Positions 15,693-23,549 of a DNA stretch of 64,000 nt are shown in pieces. The notes beneath the pieces are model-generated. The model did no database searches and was not told the origin of the DNA. It saw only the letters and a program-made list of their open reading frames with translations. Position numbers and translations under genes: made by a program. Every line of letters starts with the position of its first letter. The stretch's first letter is position 1. This DNA comes from Methylosinus sp. PW1 (lineage in GTDB: Bacteria > Pseudomonadota > Alphaproteobacteria > Rhizobiales > Beijerinckiaceae), in the NCBI RefSeq assembly GCF_000745215.1, contig NZ_JQNK01000009.1, positions 1,178,001-1,242,000 of the forward strand, written 5' to 3'.

Positions 15693-16169
15693 ATGCGCGG
15701 TGACGCGAAGCTCATCGAATATCTGAACCGCGGCGTCCGCGCCGAGCTGACGGCGATCAATCAATATTGGCTGCATTATCGCATTCTCGATAATTGGGGC
15801 TTCAAGGAGCTCGGCAAGAAGTGGCGGCACGAATCCATCGAGGAGATGGAGCACGCCGACAAATTCGTGCATCGCATCCTCTTCCTCGAGGGCTTCCCGA
15901 ACATGCAGAGCCTCGATCCTCTGCGCATCGGCCAGTCCGTCGAGGAGATCATCCGTCTCGATCTCGCCACGGAAGTCGACGCCCGCGCGCTCTATCTCGA
16001 GGCGGCGGCCTATGCGCTGTCGATCAACGATCGCGTCAGCAAGCTGCTGTTCGAAGAGGTCGTCGAGAGCGAGGAGCGCCATATCGACTTCCTGGAGACG
16101 CAGCTCGAGCTGATCAAGCAGCTCGGCGTGCAGCTCTACTCGCAAAAGCACATCGGCGATCTCTCGTAA
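15693..16169 (+). CDS. bfr: bacterioferritin
   Basis: Bacterioferritin forms a 24-subunit haem-containing shell that oxidises and stores iron. The 158-residue protein matches the family closely: ferroxidase ligands Glu18, Glu51, His54, Glu94, Glu127 and His130 are all in place (AELTAIN, SIEEMEHAD, ATEVDA, VESEERHID), and Met52, the inter-subunit haem ligand, is present. I start at MRGDAKLIEYL preceded by GAAGGGGGAA; the upstream extension of the frame runs through bfd and is not coding. It is cotranscribed with bfd. Confidence 0.98.
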   Translation: MRGDAKLIEYLNRGVRAELTAINQYWLHYRILDNWGFKELGKKWRHESIEEMEHADKFVHRILFLEGFPNMQSLDPLRIGQSVEEIIRLDLATEVDARALYLEAAAYALSINDRVSKLLFEEVVESEERHIDFLETQLELIKQLGVQLYSQKHIGDLS

Positions 16170-16184
16170 GGAGAGATCGGCATC

Positions 16185-16218
16185 GACGCCCGAGCCGGGA
16201 AAGACCGGCGCGGGCGTC
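16185..16218. terminator. hairpin between convergent bfr and MFS genes
   Basis: GACGCCCG-AG-CCGG and CCGG-CG-CGGGCGTC form a 12-bp stem with one internal loop around GAAAGA. It lacks a T run on either strand, so factor-independent termination is uncertain, but its place between two gene ends suits a bidirectional terminator or mRNA 3' protector. Confidence 0.5.
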
Positions 16219-16239
16219 TCGCCCCGACGAGCCCGCTTG

Positions 16240-17490
16240 TCAGGCGCGTGAATGCTCGGGTTCTGCATGGGCGCCCCGCGCCGCTTCCCTCCGGGCGTGA
16301 CGGCCGGCGCAGAGATGCGCCACCGCGAAGGACAGCAGCAGGCCGAGAAAGGCCACCGCCGCCATCGCCAGATAGGCGCGCTCCCCCGCCTGCGCATAGA
16401 GCGGCCCGGACAGGAAGGTGAGCAGGCTGTTGCCGCCGGCGATGGCCGCCGCCAGCCAGGCTTGCGATTGCGCGAGGCGCTCCTTGCCGCCGAGCTCGGC
16501 GAGCAGATAGGCGGGGCCGATCTGCACCGCCGCGCAGGAGGCGCCATGCAGCGCCTGGGCGAAGAAAATCCCAAAGGGGCCGGGATCGGCCGACATCAGC
16601 AGCCAGCGCAGCACGGCGCCGATCGCGCCGACGAGCAGAAAGGCGCCCGCTTTCGATTCGCCGCCGAACCAGCGGGCCGCCATCAGAAAGACGACCACCT
16701 CAGTGGCGAGCGCCGCGACCCAGGCGAAAGAGACGAAAGTGTCGCTATGGCCCTGCTCTTTCCAATGCAGCGCGCCGAATGTGTTCACCATCGAATGCGA
16801 GCTCTGCACCAGCGCCGCGGCGACGATGACCAGCGCCACCAGCTCCGGCCGCGCGATGCGGCCGAGCGAGCGTCGCTCCTCTCTCGCTCCAGACGAGCCG
16901 AAGCCGATCAGCGAGCCCATGCAGGCGAGGCAGGCGAAGGCTCCGACCGCGGTGAGCAGCCAGACGATATCCTCCACCGCCAGCGCGCCGGCGACCGGCC
17001 CGCTGACGGCGAGAAAGACGAGGATCGACATAGAGCCCCAGCCGCGCACCCAGGAATAATGCAGTTGCGGCAGGCCGGTCTCGCGTCGGCGCCGGGCCTC
17101 GCCGAAGGTGACGCCATCGGCGAGCGGCGCCAGCGGCCCCTGCGCCAGCGCCACCATTGCGCCGGCGACGAGCAATGCGAAGAAGCCGGTGGAGAGCCCC
17201 ATCACCGCATAGGCCGCGGCCACGGCCGCCATGCAGCCGACGAGCAGAGCGCCATGATCGCCGCGCCGATCCGCCCGGCGCGAGGCGAGCAGCATGGAGC
17301 CGATGCGAATGACCGGCTGCACGGCGAGAACGGCGGCGATCTCGAAAGCGTCGAGCCCGCGCGCCGACAGCCAGATCGAGAAGAAGGGCAGCTGGACCCC
17401 GACAATGGCGTAGATGGAGGCCTGCAGCAGCGACAGCCTCAGCTCCGCATGGCGCCCGGCCGCCGTCTCGGCGCTCGGCAATTTCGTCAA
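16240..17490 (-). CDS. major facilitator superfamily transporter
   Basis: This 416-residue protein has about twelve hydrophobic segments and an MFS A-loop-like stretch (ASRRADRRGDHG) after the second helix. The overall character resembles the MFS_1-like/phenylpropionate permease group, but no substrate can be assigned. The most upstream start is TTG, 4 bases after the stop of the XRE-cupin regulator, whose final codons contain a GGAG that can serve as ribosome binding site. The pairing suggests that the regulator controls this transporter. Confidence 0.87.
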   Translation of the reverse strand: MTKLPSAETAAGRHAELRLSLLQASIYAIVGVQLPFFSIWLSARGLDAFEIAAVLAVQPVIRIGSMLLASRRADRRGDHGALLVGCMAAVAAAYAVMGLSTGFFALLVAGAMVALAQGPLAPLADGVTFGEARRRRETGLPQLHYSWVRGWGSMSILVFLAVSGPVAGALAVEDIVWLLTAVGAFACLACMGSLIGFGSSGAREERRSLGRIARPELVALVIVAAALVQSSHSMVNTFGALHWKEQGHSDTFVSFAWVAALATEVVVFLMAARWFGGESKAGAFLLVGAIGAVLRWLLMSADPGPFGIFFAQALHGASCAAVQIGPAYLLAELGGKERLAQSQAWLAAAIAGGNSLLTFLSGPLYAQAGERAYLAMAAVAFLGLLLSFAVAHLCAGRHARREAARGAHAEPEHSRA

Positions 17491-17494
17491 ATGG

Positions 17495-18112
17495 TCACTC
17501 CATCGCGGCCGCTTTTAGAATGCAGACCATGGTTGCATGGGCGGCGCTCCGCCCCAGATTGCGGATCACATGCGGGCGGTCGCAGCGGTAACGCAGCGTC
17601 TCGCCAGCGCGCACGATCTCCTTGGCGCCCGCGACCTCCACCTCGAGCTCGCCCTCGCGCATGGACAGGCTCTCGACAGAGCCGCGCTGATGCGCGTCGG
17701 ATTCGAGAACTCCCCCCGGATCGGCGGAGAATTCATAACATTGCAGCCATTCTACGGTCTTGATCCATCCGATGATCTCGAGCCGGCACTTGCCGTCGTC
17801 GGAGACGAGAATCGGCGTGTCGGCTCGGCTCGTCTTCTCGAGGAAGGGCTCGTCCTCCGTGGTCTGAAGCACACGCTCGATGGACACATCGAGAGCCTGG
17901 GCGAGGCGCCAGATCGTGGCGAGCGTCGGATTGGTCTCGTTGCGCTCGATCTGGCTGATGATCGATTTGGCGACGCCGGACTGCTGGGAGAGCTCCGACA
18001 GCGACAGATTATAGGCCTTGCGCAGACGCTGGACAGTCGCGCCGAGCTGGCCGGACAAAGCCAAGGCTCCGGCTTCCAGTATCTTCTGCTTTTCCCGGCC
18101 TTCCACCCCCAT
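17495..18112 (-). CDS. XRE-family transcriptional regulator with C-terminal cupin domain
   Basis: This roughly 205-residue protein has an N-terminal HTH_3 domain (LSLSELSQQSGVAKSIISQ as the helix-turn-helix, near residues 36-54, then IERNETNPTLATIWRLAQAL) and a C-terminal cupin barrel (residues 125-200, with LRYRCDRPHVIRNLG). Such regulators often sense a small metabolite and control an adjacent transporter or enzyme. I chose MGVEGREK because AAAGGAGCGGTC gives it an ideal ribosome binding site; an ATG 7 codons earlier (18133) is possible. It is followed 4 bases later by the MFS gene and diverges from the LpxH-like gene. Confidence 0.9.
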   Translation of the reverse strand: MGVEGREKQKILEAGALALSGQLGATVQRLRKAYNLSLSELSQQSGVAKSIISQIERNETNPTLATIWRLAQALDVSIERVLQTTEDEPFLEKTSRADTPILVSDDGKCRLEIIGWIKTVEWLQCYEFSADPGGVLESDAHQRGSVESLSMREGELEVEVAGAKEIVRAGETLRYRCDRPHVIRNLGRSAAHATMVCILKAAAME

Positions 18113-18155
18113 GACGACCGCTCCTTTCGACATGATCGCGTAGATAGTCGAATTC

Positions 18156-18171
18156 GTTCGAAATATCGAAC
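18156..18171. promoter_or_regulatory. perfect palindrome GTTCGA-AATA-TCGAAC, candidate operator
   Basis: The 16-bp palindrome lies about 44 bases upstream of the regulator's chosen start and within the divergent intergenic region. Its size and place fit a dimer of an XRE-type regulator controlling its own transcription and that of the MFS gene. No second copy is obvious in this spacer. Confidence 0.5.
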
Positions 18172-18277
18172 GGGAAATTCGCCACGACTCCGCGCGCCTC
18201 GCGCGGTGTCATCGTTACGCAACAAGAATCTGGTGGGAAGGAGACGCTGCGGCACAAAAAGAGGCGGGCGCGTCAAA

Positions 18278-19123
18278 ATGACCGCAATCGATTCATTGGC
18301 CGATTCGCAGAGCGCCAAGCGCTTCAGGACGCTGTTCCTGTCGGATCTCCATCTCGGCACGAGAGGGCTTCAAGCCGAGCTTCTGCTCGACTTTCTGAAG
18401 CATCACGACGCCGACACCATCTATCTCGTCGGCGATATCGTCGACGGCTGGCGCCTGAAGGGCGGCTGGTATTGGCCGCAGGCGCACAATGACGTCGTGC
18501 AGAAGCTGCTGCGCAAGGCGCGCAAGGGCGCGCGCGTCGTCTATGTGCCCGGCAATCACGACGAATTCGCCCGCGACTACACGGGCATGGAGTTCGGCGG
18601 CGTCGAGGTCGCGGACACCGACATTCACGAGACCGCCGACGGCAAGAAAATGCTCGTCATCCATGGCGATCAGTTCGACATTGTGGTGCGTCACGCGCGC
18701 TGGCTCGCCTTTCTCGGCGACTGGGCCTATGAGGCCGCGCTGTTCGCCAACACCTGGGCCAATCGCGTGCGCCGCCTGTTCGGCGTCGATTATTGGTCCT
18801 TCTCCGCCTGGGCCAAGCTGAAGGTGAAGAATGCCGTGAACTTCATCGGCGATTTCGAGCAGACGCTGGCGGCGGAAGCGGCGCGGCGCGGCGTGGACGG
18901 CGTCGTCTGCGGCCACATTCATCACGCGACGATCCGCCACATAGAGGGCATGCTCTATGTGAACACCGGCGATTTCGTCGAGAGCTGCACGGCGATCGCC
19001 GAGCATTCCGACGGACGCTTCGAGATCCTCTATTGGCGCAAGACCGCCAAGGAGCAGGAGGCGGCGGCCGAAGCCGCCGCGCAGCAGCCGCCGGCCCTGC
19101 CGCAGGCGAGGGCCGCCGCCTGA
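18278..19123 (+). CDS. LpxH-like UDP-2,3-diacylglucosamine diphosphatase family metallophosphoesterase
   Basis: This 281-residue protein has the full calcineurin-type metal site: FLSDLHLG near residue 23, GDIVDGW near 51, PGNHDE near 91, IHGDQFD near 128 and CGHIHHA near 212. The W-rich GGWYWPQAHND segment and length match the LpxH-related branch, which in alphaproteobacteria is annotated as UDP-2,3-diacylglucosamine diphosphatase, possibly in lipid A synthesis. Alternatively it could be a general membrane-associated phosphoesterase. Its last base is shared with the start of the glycosyltransferase gene, so the two are coupled. The Ala/Gln-rich tail after residue 260 is not part of the fold. 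Confidence 0.88.
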   Translation: MTAIDSLADSQSAKRFRTLFLSDLHLGTRGLQAELLLDFLKHHDADTIYLVGDIVDGWRLKGGWYWPQAHNDVVQKLLRKARKGARVVYVPGNHDEFARDYTGMEFGGVEVADTDIHETADGKKMLVIHGDQFDIVVRHARWLAFLGDWAYEAALFANTWANRVRRLFGVDYWSFSAWAKLKVKNAVNFIGDFEQTLAAEAARRGVDGVVCGHIHHATIRHIEGMLYVNTGDFVESCTAIAEHSDGRFEILYWRKTAKEQEAAAEAAAQQPPALPQARAAA

Positions 19124-20214
19124 TGCGGATATTGATCGCGACGGACGCCTGGCGTCCGCAAGTCAACGGTGTCGTGCGTTCCTTGGAGGCGATGGCGAGC
19201 GCGGCGAGCGCGCTCGGCGCGTCGATCGATTTCCTGACGCCGCAGGATTTCTCCTCCATCCCCATGCCGACCTATCCTGAAATTCAGCTCGCCTTCGCCT
19301 CGGCGGGAGCGGTGGCGAAGCGTCTGGCGCAAGGCTACGACCACGTCCATATCGCCACCGAAGGGCCGGTGGGCATGGCGACGCGCGCCTGCTGCCTGCG
19401 CCAGGGGCGGCGCTTCACCACCAGCTATCACACGCGCTTTCCCGAATATATTCACGCGCGCACGCGCTTTCCCGTCGGCGTGACCTATGCGCTGCTGCGC
19501 CGCTTCCACAATAGCGGCGCGGGGACGATGGTCTCGACGCAGACGCTGGCGCAGGAGCTTTCCGCGCGCGGCTTCCGACGGCTGATGCGCTGGTCGCGCG
19601 GCGTCGATCACCAGCTCTTTCACCCCGATAAAGCGGTCGACCTCGGCTATCCGCGGCCGCTCTATCTCTACGCCGGCCGACTGGCGGTTGAGAAGAATAT
19701 CGAGGCCTTCCTCGCGCTCGATCTGCCGGGCACCAAGCTCGTCGCCGGCGACGGGCCGGCGCGCGCGGCGCTCGAGGCGGCCTATCCGCAGGCGCGCTTT
19801 CTCGGCGTGAAGACCAGCGCCGAGCTGGCCACGCTCTACGCCAGCTCGGATGTGTTCGTTTTTCCGAGCCGCACCGACACTTTCGGAATGGTGCTGCTGG
19901 AGGCCATGGCCTGTGGCCTGCCGGTCGCCGCTTTTCCAGTGGCGGGGCCGCTGGATGTGGTCGGCGCGAGCGGCGCCGGCGTGCTGAGCGAGGATTTGCA
20001 GGCGGCCTGTCTCGCGGCGACGGAGATTTCGTCCGACGCGCCGCGCGCCCATGCGCTGACCTTCACTTGGGAGGCGAGCGCGCAGCAGTTTCTCGGCAAT
20101 GTCGCGCTCGCGCATCAGAACGGCGTGGATGCGGCGGCTCAGGCGGCCGCCGGCAAGGCCTGCTCAGCCAAACAGCCGAAGCTTTTCGTGCAGGGAGAGA
20201 TGATCGAGCCGTGA
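19123..20214 (+). CDS. family 4 glycosyltransferase
   Basis: This 363-residue GT-B enzyme has an N-terminal GT4-type domain (MRILIATDAWRPQVNGVVR with the flexible VNGVV loop) and a C-terminal nucleotide-sugar domain with LYAGRLAVEKN near 186, the SRTDTFGMVLLEAMACGLPV motif near 249 (catalytic ExxxxxxxE) and PVAAFPVAG. It resembles MgtA/GtrB-like mannosyl- or glucosyltransferases acting on lipid acceptors. Overlap by one base with the LpxH-like gene suggests a shared role in envelope glycolipid synthesis. Its last 51 bases overlap, tail to tail, the gene on the other strand. Confidence 0.9.
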   Translation: MRILIATDAWRPQVNGVVRSLEAMASAASALGASIDFLTPQDFSSIPMPTYPEIQLAFASAGAVAKRLAQGYDHVHIATEGPVGMATRACCLRQGRRFTTSYHTRFPEYIHARTRFPVGVTYALLRRFHNSGAGTMVSTQTLAQELSARGFRRLMRWSRGVDHQLFHPDKAVDLGYPRPLYLYAGRLAVEKNIEAFLALDLPGTKLVAGDGPARAALEAAYPQARFLGVKTSAELATLYASSDVFVFPSRTDTFGMVLLEAMACGLPVAAFPVAGPLDVVGASGAGVLSEDLQAACLAATEISSDAPRAHALTFTWEASAQQFLGNVALAHQNGVDAAAQAAAGKACSAKQPKLFVQGEMIEP

Positions 20215-21165
20215 CAGCGCCACGAGGCGCGGATCGACCGGCCCCGCCGGCTCGGTCTTCGCCGGCGTGGTCTTCGGAAGGCTGATCTTGGGCGAGCCGG
20301 ATTCGCGCGCGCCGAATTTGGGCGCATCGATGCGGGGCGCATCGAACTTGGGCGCATCGAGCGCGGGCGGCGCAGTCTCCTCCGGCAGAATCGCGCGAGC
20401 GACGAATTCCTCGAACACGATCTCATTGGACGCCGGCTCGGCGGAAGCGGCAGATTCGGCAATCTCTATCGCCTGCGGCGGCTCCTCCATCTGCGCGACG
20501 CGCTCGGGCGCGGGCTCGAAAGCGACAGGCTCAAAAGCGACAGGCTCGGGCTCGGAAGCGACGGCCTCGACCTCGGTCGGCTCGGCGACGACAGCGTCCA
20601 CCTCGAAGGATACGACCGAGACCGGCTCGGCGTCGATGGGCTCCGGCTCGATCGCCTCCGCCTCAGCGAGAGTCTCGACCTCGCCGATTTCTATCGGCTC
20701 ATCCGCCGCCTCGATCTCGAGAATCGCCTCGACGCGCTCCTCTTGGATTCGATGCGGCTCGTCGATGATCTCGATCGTCGCGGTCTCGATGATCGCGCGC
20801 GGCGCCTCTTCCGGCTCCGCGACGGGCGCGTCGAGCAATTTGGAGAATTGCTCGACCAGCGCATCGGCCTGCGCGCAGAGCTTCTCCTCGACGCCGCTGG
20901 CGCGCAGCGTGCGCGCGAACTCCTGCGCGCGCTCGACGAGGCGGCGCGGCAGGCGCCAATCGGAGGCGGCCTCCTGCTCCTCCGCGCGCGCGGCGACGCG
21001 CTCCAGACGATCCACCGCAAGCACGAGCCGCTCGGTCTCCTCGGCGCGCTGACGGCGCGCATATTCGAGCAGGAACCAGCGGCCGCGGACGGTCTCCATC
21101 ACCGCGGCTTCAATTCTCTCATAGTCTTCGGGATAGAGTCCGGTGGGCGGGGCCGGTAGGTTCAT
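20164..21165 (-). CDS. uncharacterised acidic, partly repetitive protein
   Basis: This 333-residue protein has an ordered, helical N-terminal region (LYPEDYERIEAAVMETVRGRWFL, then a coiled-coil-like RQRAEETERLVLAVDRLERVAAR to about residue 100), a long low-complexity middle rich in Glu, Ala, Pro and Val (EPIEIGE, VASEPEPVAFEPVAFEPAPE), a stretch of DAPKFDAPRIDAPKF repeats near 285, and a short conserved-looking tail (DPRLVALSRLDHLSLHEKL). No membrane or signal sequence is seen. I start at MNLPAPP, preceded by AAGGACCGCCT; upstream frame extension lacks such a signal. No function can be assigned; the N-terminal helix plus flexible linker plus tail layout resembles adaptor proteins. Confidence 0.78.
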   Translation of the reverse strand: MNLPAPPTGLYPEDYERIEAAVMETVRGRWFLLEYARRQRAEETERLVLAVDRLERVAARAEEQEAASDWRLPRRLVERAQEFARTLRASGVEEKLCAQADALVEQFSKLLDAPVAEPEEAPRAIIETATIEIIDEPHRIQEERVEAILEIEAADEPIEIGEVETLAEAEAIEPEPIDAEPVSVVSFEVDAVVAEPTEVEAVASEPEPVAFEPVAFEPAPERVAQMEEPPQAIEIAESAASAEPASNEIVFEEFVARAILPEETAPPALDAPKFDAPRIDAPKFGARESGSPKISLPKTTPAKTEPAGPVDPRLVALSRLDHLSLHEKLRLFG

Positions 21166-21260
21166 AGGCGGTCCTTGCGGGACAAAGCGCCGAATCAGCG
21201 CCTGCTCAAGGAAAGTCTGCGACGGCGTTTTATGCAAGCGCGAAAACGCAATCCCACGTA

Positions 21261-21860
21261 TCACACGGGCGTTTCGGCAAGCGTGAGAAAAGTCCAGCGC
21301 GCGCGAAGGCTCGCAGCTTTCGCCGCGAACAGCTCCGGTCGCAGATTGAGCGGATTGGGGCGCAGCACGCCGGCGAAGAGATCGTCGAGACGCGCCGGCG
21401 CATAGAGTTCCAGCGCGCCGTCCACACAGCGCGCGGCGACGCGCGTGCATTCGATCAGAAAACGATCGACGCCATCGGCGCTGCTGCGCAGCTGCGGATA
21501 GCCCGGACCGAAGCGCTCGCCGTACCAAAGATGCACGCGCGCCTGATTCTTCAAATCGACGCGGATCGGAAGATCGGCGAAGAGCGCGCGGGCGCGGCGA
21601 ATAGCGCGATCCTCCGCCTCATAGGAGAGATCGTCGTCGAAATAGAAAATGTCGTAATCGAATATGTCCTGCGTCGCCGGCCGGCCGCTGTCCAGATTCC
21701 AGACTGTCTGGAACAGGCAGCCGGCGACGAGCCAGGCGTCCGCGAGGCGAAGGCTCGGCAGACGCTCGAGGATGACGGCATTGTGCGGATTGCGCTGGAT
21801 CGCCGTAGCGAAACGCTCCTGCGCCTGCGGCGCCACGGGTCCGAGGGGAGGCCGCGTCAT
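21261..21860 (-). CDS. nucleotidyltransferase family protein (DUF925/NTP_transf_6)
   Basis: This 199-residue protein matches the NTP_transf_6 group: DAWLVAGCLFQTVWNL near residue 40, the acidic pair DYDIFYFDDDLSYEAED near 69, NQARVHLWYGERFG near 105 and DLFAGVLRPNP near 164. The DxD-type site suggests nucleotidyl transfer but no substrate is known for the family. I start at MTRPPLGP because GGAGGAGAAG immediately precedes the ATG; a longer frame from 21905 lacks this. It lies alone, divergent from the ThiF-like gene. Confidence 0.88.
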   Translation of the reverse strand: MTRPPLGPVAPQAQERFATAIQRNPHNAVILERLPSLRLADAWLVAGCLFQTVWNLDSGRPATQDIFDYDIFYFDDDLSYEAEDRAIRRARALFADLPIRVDLKNQARVHLWYGERFGPGYPQLRSSADGVDRFLIECTRVAARCVDGALELYAPARLDDLFAGVLRPNPLNLRPELFAAKAASLRARWTFLTLAETPV

Positions 21861-21949
21861 CTTCTCCTCCGATTTCGCGCTCGCCGCGAAGCTGCTAAAT
21901 ATCACGATAGACGCGGCAGCCGCGTGAGCTTCGGCGCAGGAAAAACGAC

Positions 21950-22732
21950 ATGAGCCTCTCGGCCGAAGAAATCGAGCGCTACGCCCGCCATATCGTTCTG
22001 CGCGAGGTCGGCGGGCCGGGCCAGCAGCGGCTGAAAAAAGCGCGCGTGCTGGTCGTCGGCGCGGGTGGGCTCGGGTCGCCGCTGCTGCAATATCTCGCGG
22101 CTGGCGGCGTCGGCGCGCTGGGCATTGTCGATGACGACGAGGTCTCGCTGTCCAATCTGCAGCGGCAGGTGATCCATCACACTACCGCCGTCGGGCGGCT
22201 GAAGGTGGACAGTGCGAAAGACGCCATCCATCGGCTCAACCCGCATGTGCGCGTCGAGCCCCATGCGCTGCGCCTCACGGAGCACAATGCGCGGGCGCTG
22301 ATCGCGGATTATGACATTGTCGCCGACGGCTCCGATAATTTTTCGACGCGCTATCTCGTCTCCGACGCCTGCTTCTTCGAGAAGAAGCCGCTCGTCACGG
22401 CGGCCGTCGGCGGCTTCGACGCCTCGCTGACGACGCTGCGTCCCTTCGAGAACGACGCTTCGGGCCGCCCCAACCCGACCTATCGCTGCCTCTTCCCGGC
22501 GGCGCCGCCAGCGGGCGCCGTGCCGAGCTGCGAGGAGGCCGGCGTGCTCGGCGCGCTGACGGGAATCGTCGGCGCGATGATGGCGCTGGAGGTAATCCGC
22601 GAGATCGTCGGCTTCGGCGAGGGGCTGGTCGGGCGCCTGCTGCTGATGGACGCCCGCTCCATGCGCTTCGAGACCCTGCGCTACGCCTATGATCCCGACA
22701 ATCCGCTGACGGGCGTCACAGCGCCGCGATAA
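21950..22732 (+). CDS. HesA/MoeB/ThiF family adenylyltransferase
   Basis: This 260-residue E1-like enzyme has the nucleotide loop VVGAGGLGSPLLQYLAAGGVG near residue 30, DDDEVSLSNLQRQVIH with the adenylation Arg near 60, and the crossover-loop region with Cys near 184 (PSCEEAGVLGAL). It would adenylate the C-terminal Gly-Gly of MoaD or ThiS for molybdopterin or thiamine synthesis. The zinc site of E. coli MoeB is degenerate: only one Cys remains in YRC and the C-terminal CxxC is absent, and there is no rhodanese domain. Its end overlaps ridA by 17 bases, tail to tail. Confidence 0.9.
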   Translation: MSLSAEEIERYARHIVLREVGGPGQQRLKKARVLVVGAGGLGSPLLQYLAAGGVGALGIVDDDEVSLSNLQRQVIHHTTAVGRLKVDSAKDAIHRLNPHVRVEPHALRLTEHNARALIADYDIVADGSDNFSTRYLVSDACFFEKKPLVTAAVGGFDASLTTLRPFENDASGRPNPTYRCLFPAAPPAGAVPSCEEAGVLGALTGIVGAMMALEVIREIVGFGEGLVGRLLLMDARSMRFETLRYAYDPDNPLTGVTAPR

Positions 22733-23066
22733 TTGCGATCTCGACCTTGTAATCGGGCGTGACGAGCTTCGCCTCGACAGTGGCGCGCGCCGGCGGATTG
22801 CTCTTGTCGACCCAGACGTCCCAAACCGAGTTCATCTCGGCGAAAGTGGCGATATCGGCGAGATAGATCGTCGCCGAGAGAATCTTCGCCTTCTCGCTGC
22901 CGGCCTCCTGCAGAATCGTGTCGATGAGGCCGAGAATCTCGCGCGTCTGATCGGCGACCGCGCCGCCCTTGGCCGCCTCGGCCACCTGGCCCGCCGTATA
23001 GATCACGCCGCCATGAACGACGGCCTTGCTCATGCGCGCGCCGGCGCCGATCCGCTTGATGGACAT
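22716..23066 (-). CDS. RidA family enamine/imine deaminase
   Basis: RidA proteins hydrolyse reactive 2-aminoacrylate-type enamines released by PLP enzymes. The 116-residue protein has the typical fold signatures: GARMSKAVVHGGVIYTAGQV near residue 8, ILSATIYLAD near 63 and PPARATVEAKL near 90, with the conserved substrate-binding Arg in the last. I start at MSIKRIGAG; the frame is open further upstream but that portion shows no RidA features. It converges with the ThiF-like gene. Confidence 0.93.
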   Translation of the reverse strand: MSIKRIGAGARMSKAVVHGGVIYTAGQVAEAAKGGAVADQTREILGLIDTILQEAGSEKAKILSATIYLADIATFAEMNSVWDVWVDKSNPPARATVEAKLVTPDYKVEIAIIAAL

Positions 23067-23417
23067 TTTTTCAGTCTCCGAAGGTTGCGCGTGGACTCTG
23101 GGAGGAGCGCAGCGGCGGGGAGCCGCTTCATAGGCTGGAGCTATATATCGAGTGAAAAGCTCTATCGTAGCTCTACATACACAAAGAGCGGGGACGGCCC
23201 TTGCCTCTCCCCACTCTTTGGTACCCGTCCTTTGACCGGACTCATCGATTGGCGCCATCCGCGAGAATAGTGTGGAGCGTCTCGCGAGACGTGCAGAGTT
23301 CCGGCGTCCTCCCCGACTTGGACCTCAGCCAGCGATTGGTCGAACGCATTCTGCGTTCATATGTTTTTAGCCAGCTCGGCGAAGGGGACATTATGACAGC
23401 CGTGGCGTTTTGTCACC
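23067..23417. other. intergenic region without a convincing gene
   Basis: No convincing coding pattern was seen here. It contains an imperfect hairpin (AAAGAG-C-GGGGA with TCCCC-A-CTCTTT, 23183-23219) and an AT-richer patch upstream of ridA that could hold its promoter. A 115-codon frame on the plus strand (23201-23548) has no ribosome binding site and resembles no family I know. Confidence 0.5.
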
Positions 23418-23476
23418 CAAAAAAGCCTGCCGCTGGAATGAAATTGTGCGGAGGGCGCCCGACTTCGAAGCAGGCT
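23418..23476 (-). terminator. candidate terminator of the carboxylase gene
   Basis: On the minus strand AGCCTGC (23476-23470) pairs with GCAGGCT (23430-23424) and is followed at once by TTTTTTGGG. The 39-base interior can fold further around GGGCGCCC. It lies about 75 bases after the carboxylase stop, in the right direction. Confidence 0.5.
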
Positions 23477-23549
23477 GTCCTCCGCTCGAGCGGAAAGGCG
23501 CGCCGACCCACCCTGGGAGCCGGCGCACACCCCTACCTGAAAGGATAGG

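Noticed and set aside
23201..23548. 115-codon + strand frame upstream of ridA
   Set aside because: No ribosome binding site, no family resemblance, ends in unordered Arg/Pro-rich sequence and overlaps a candidate minus-strand terminator.
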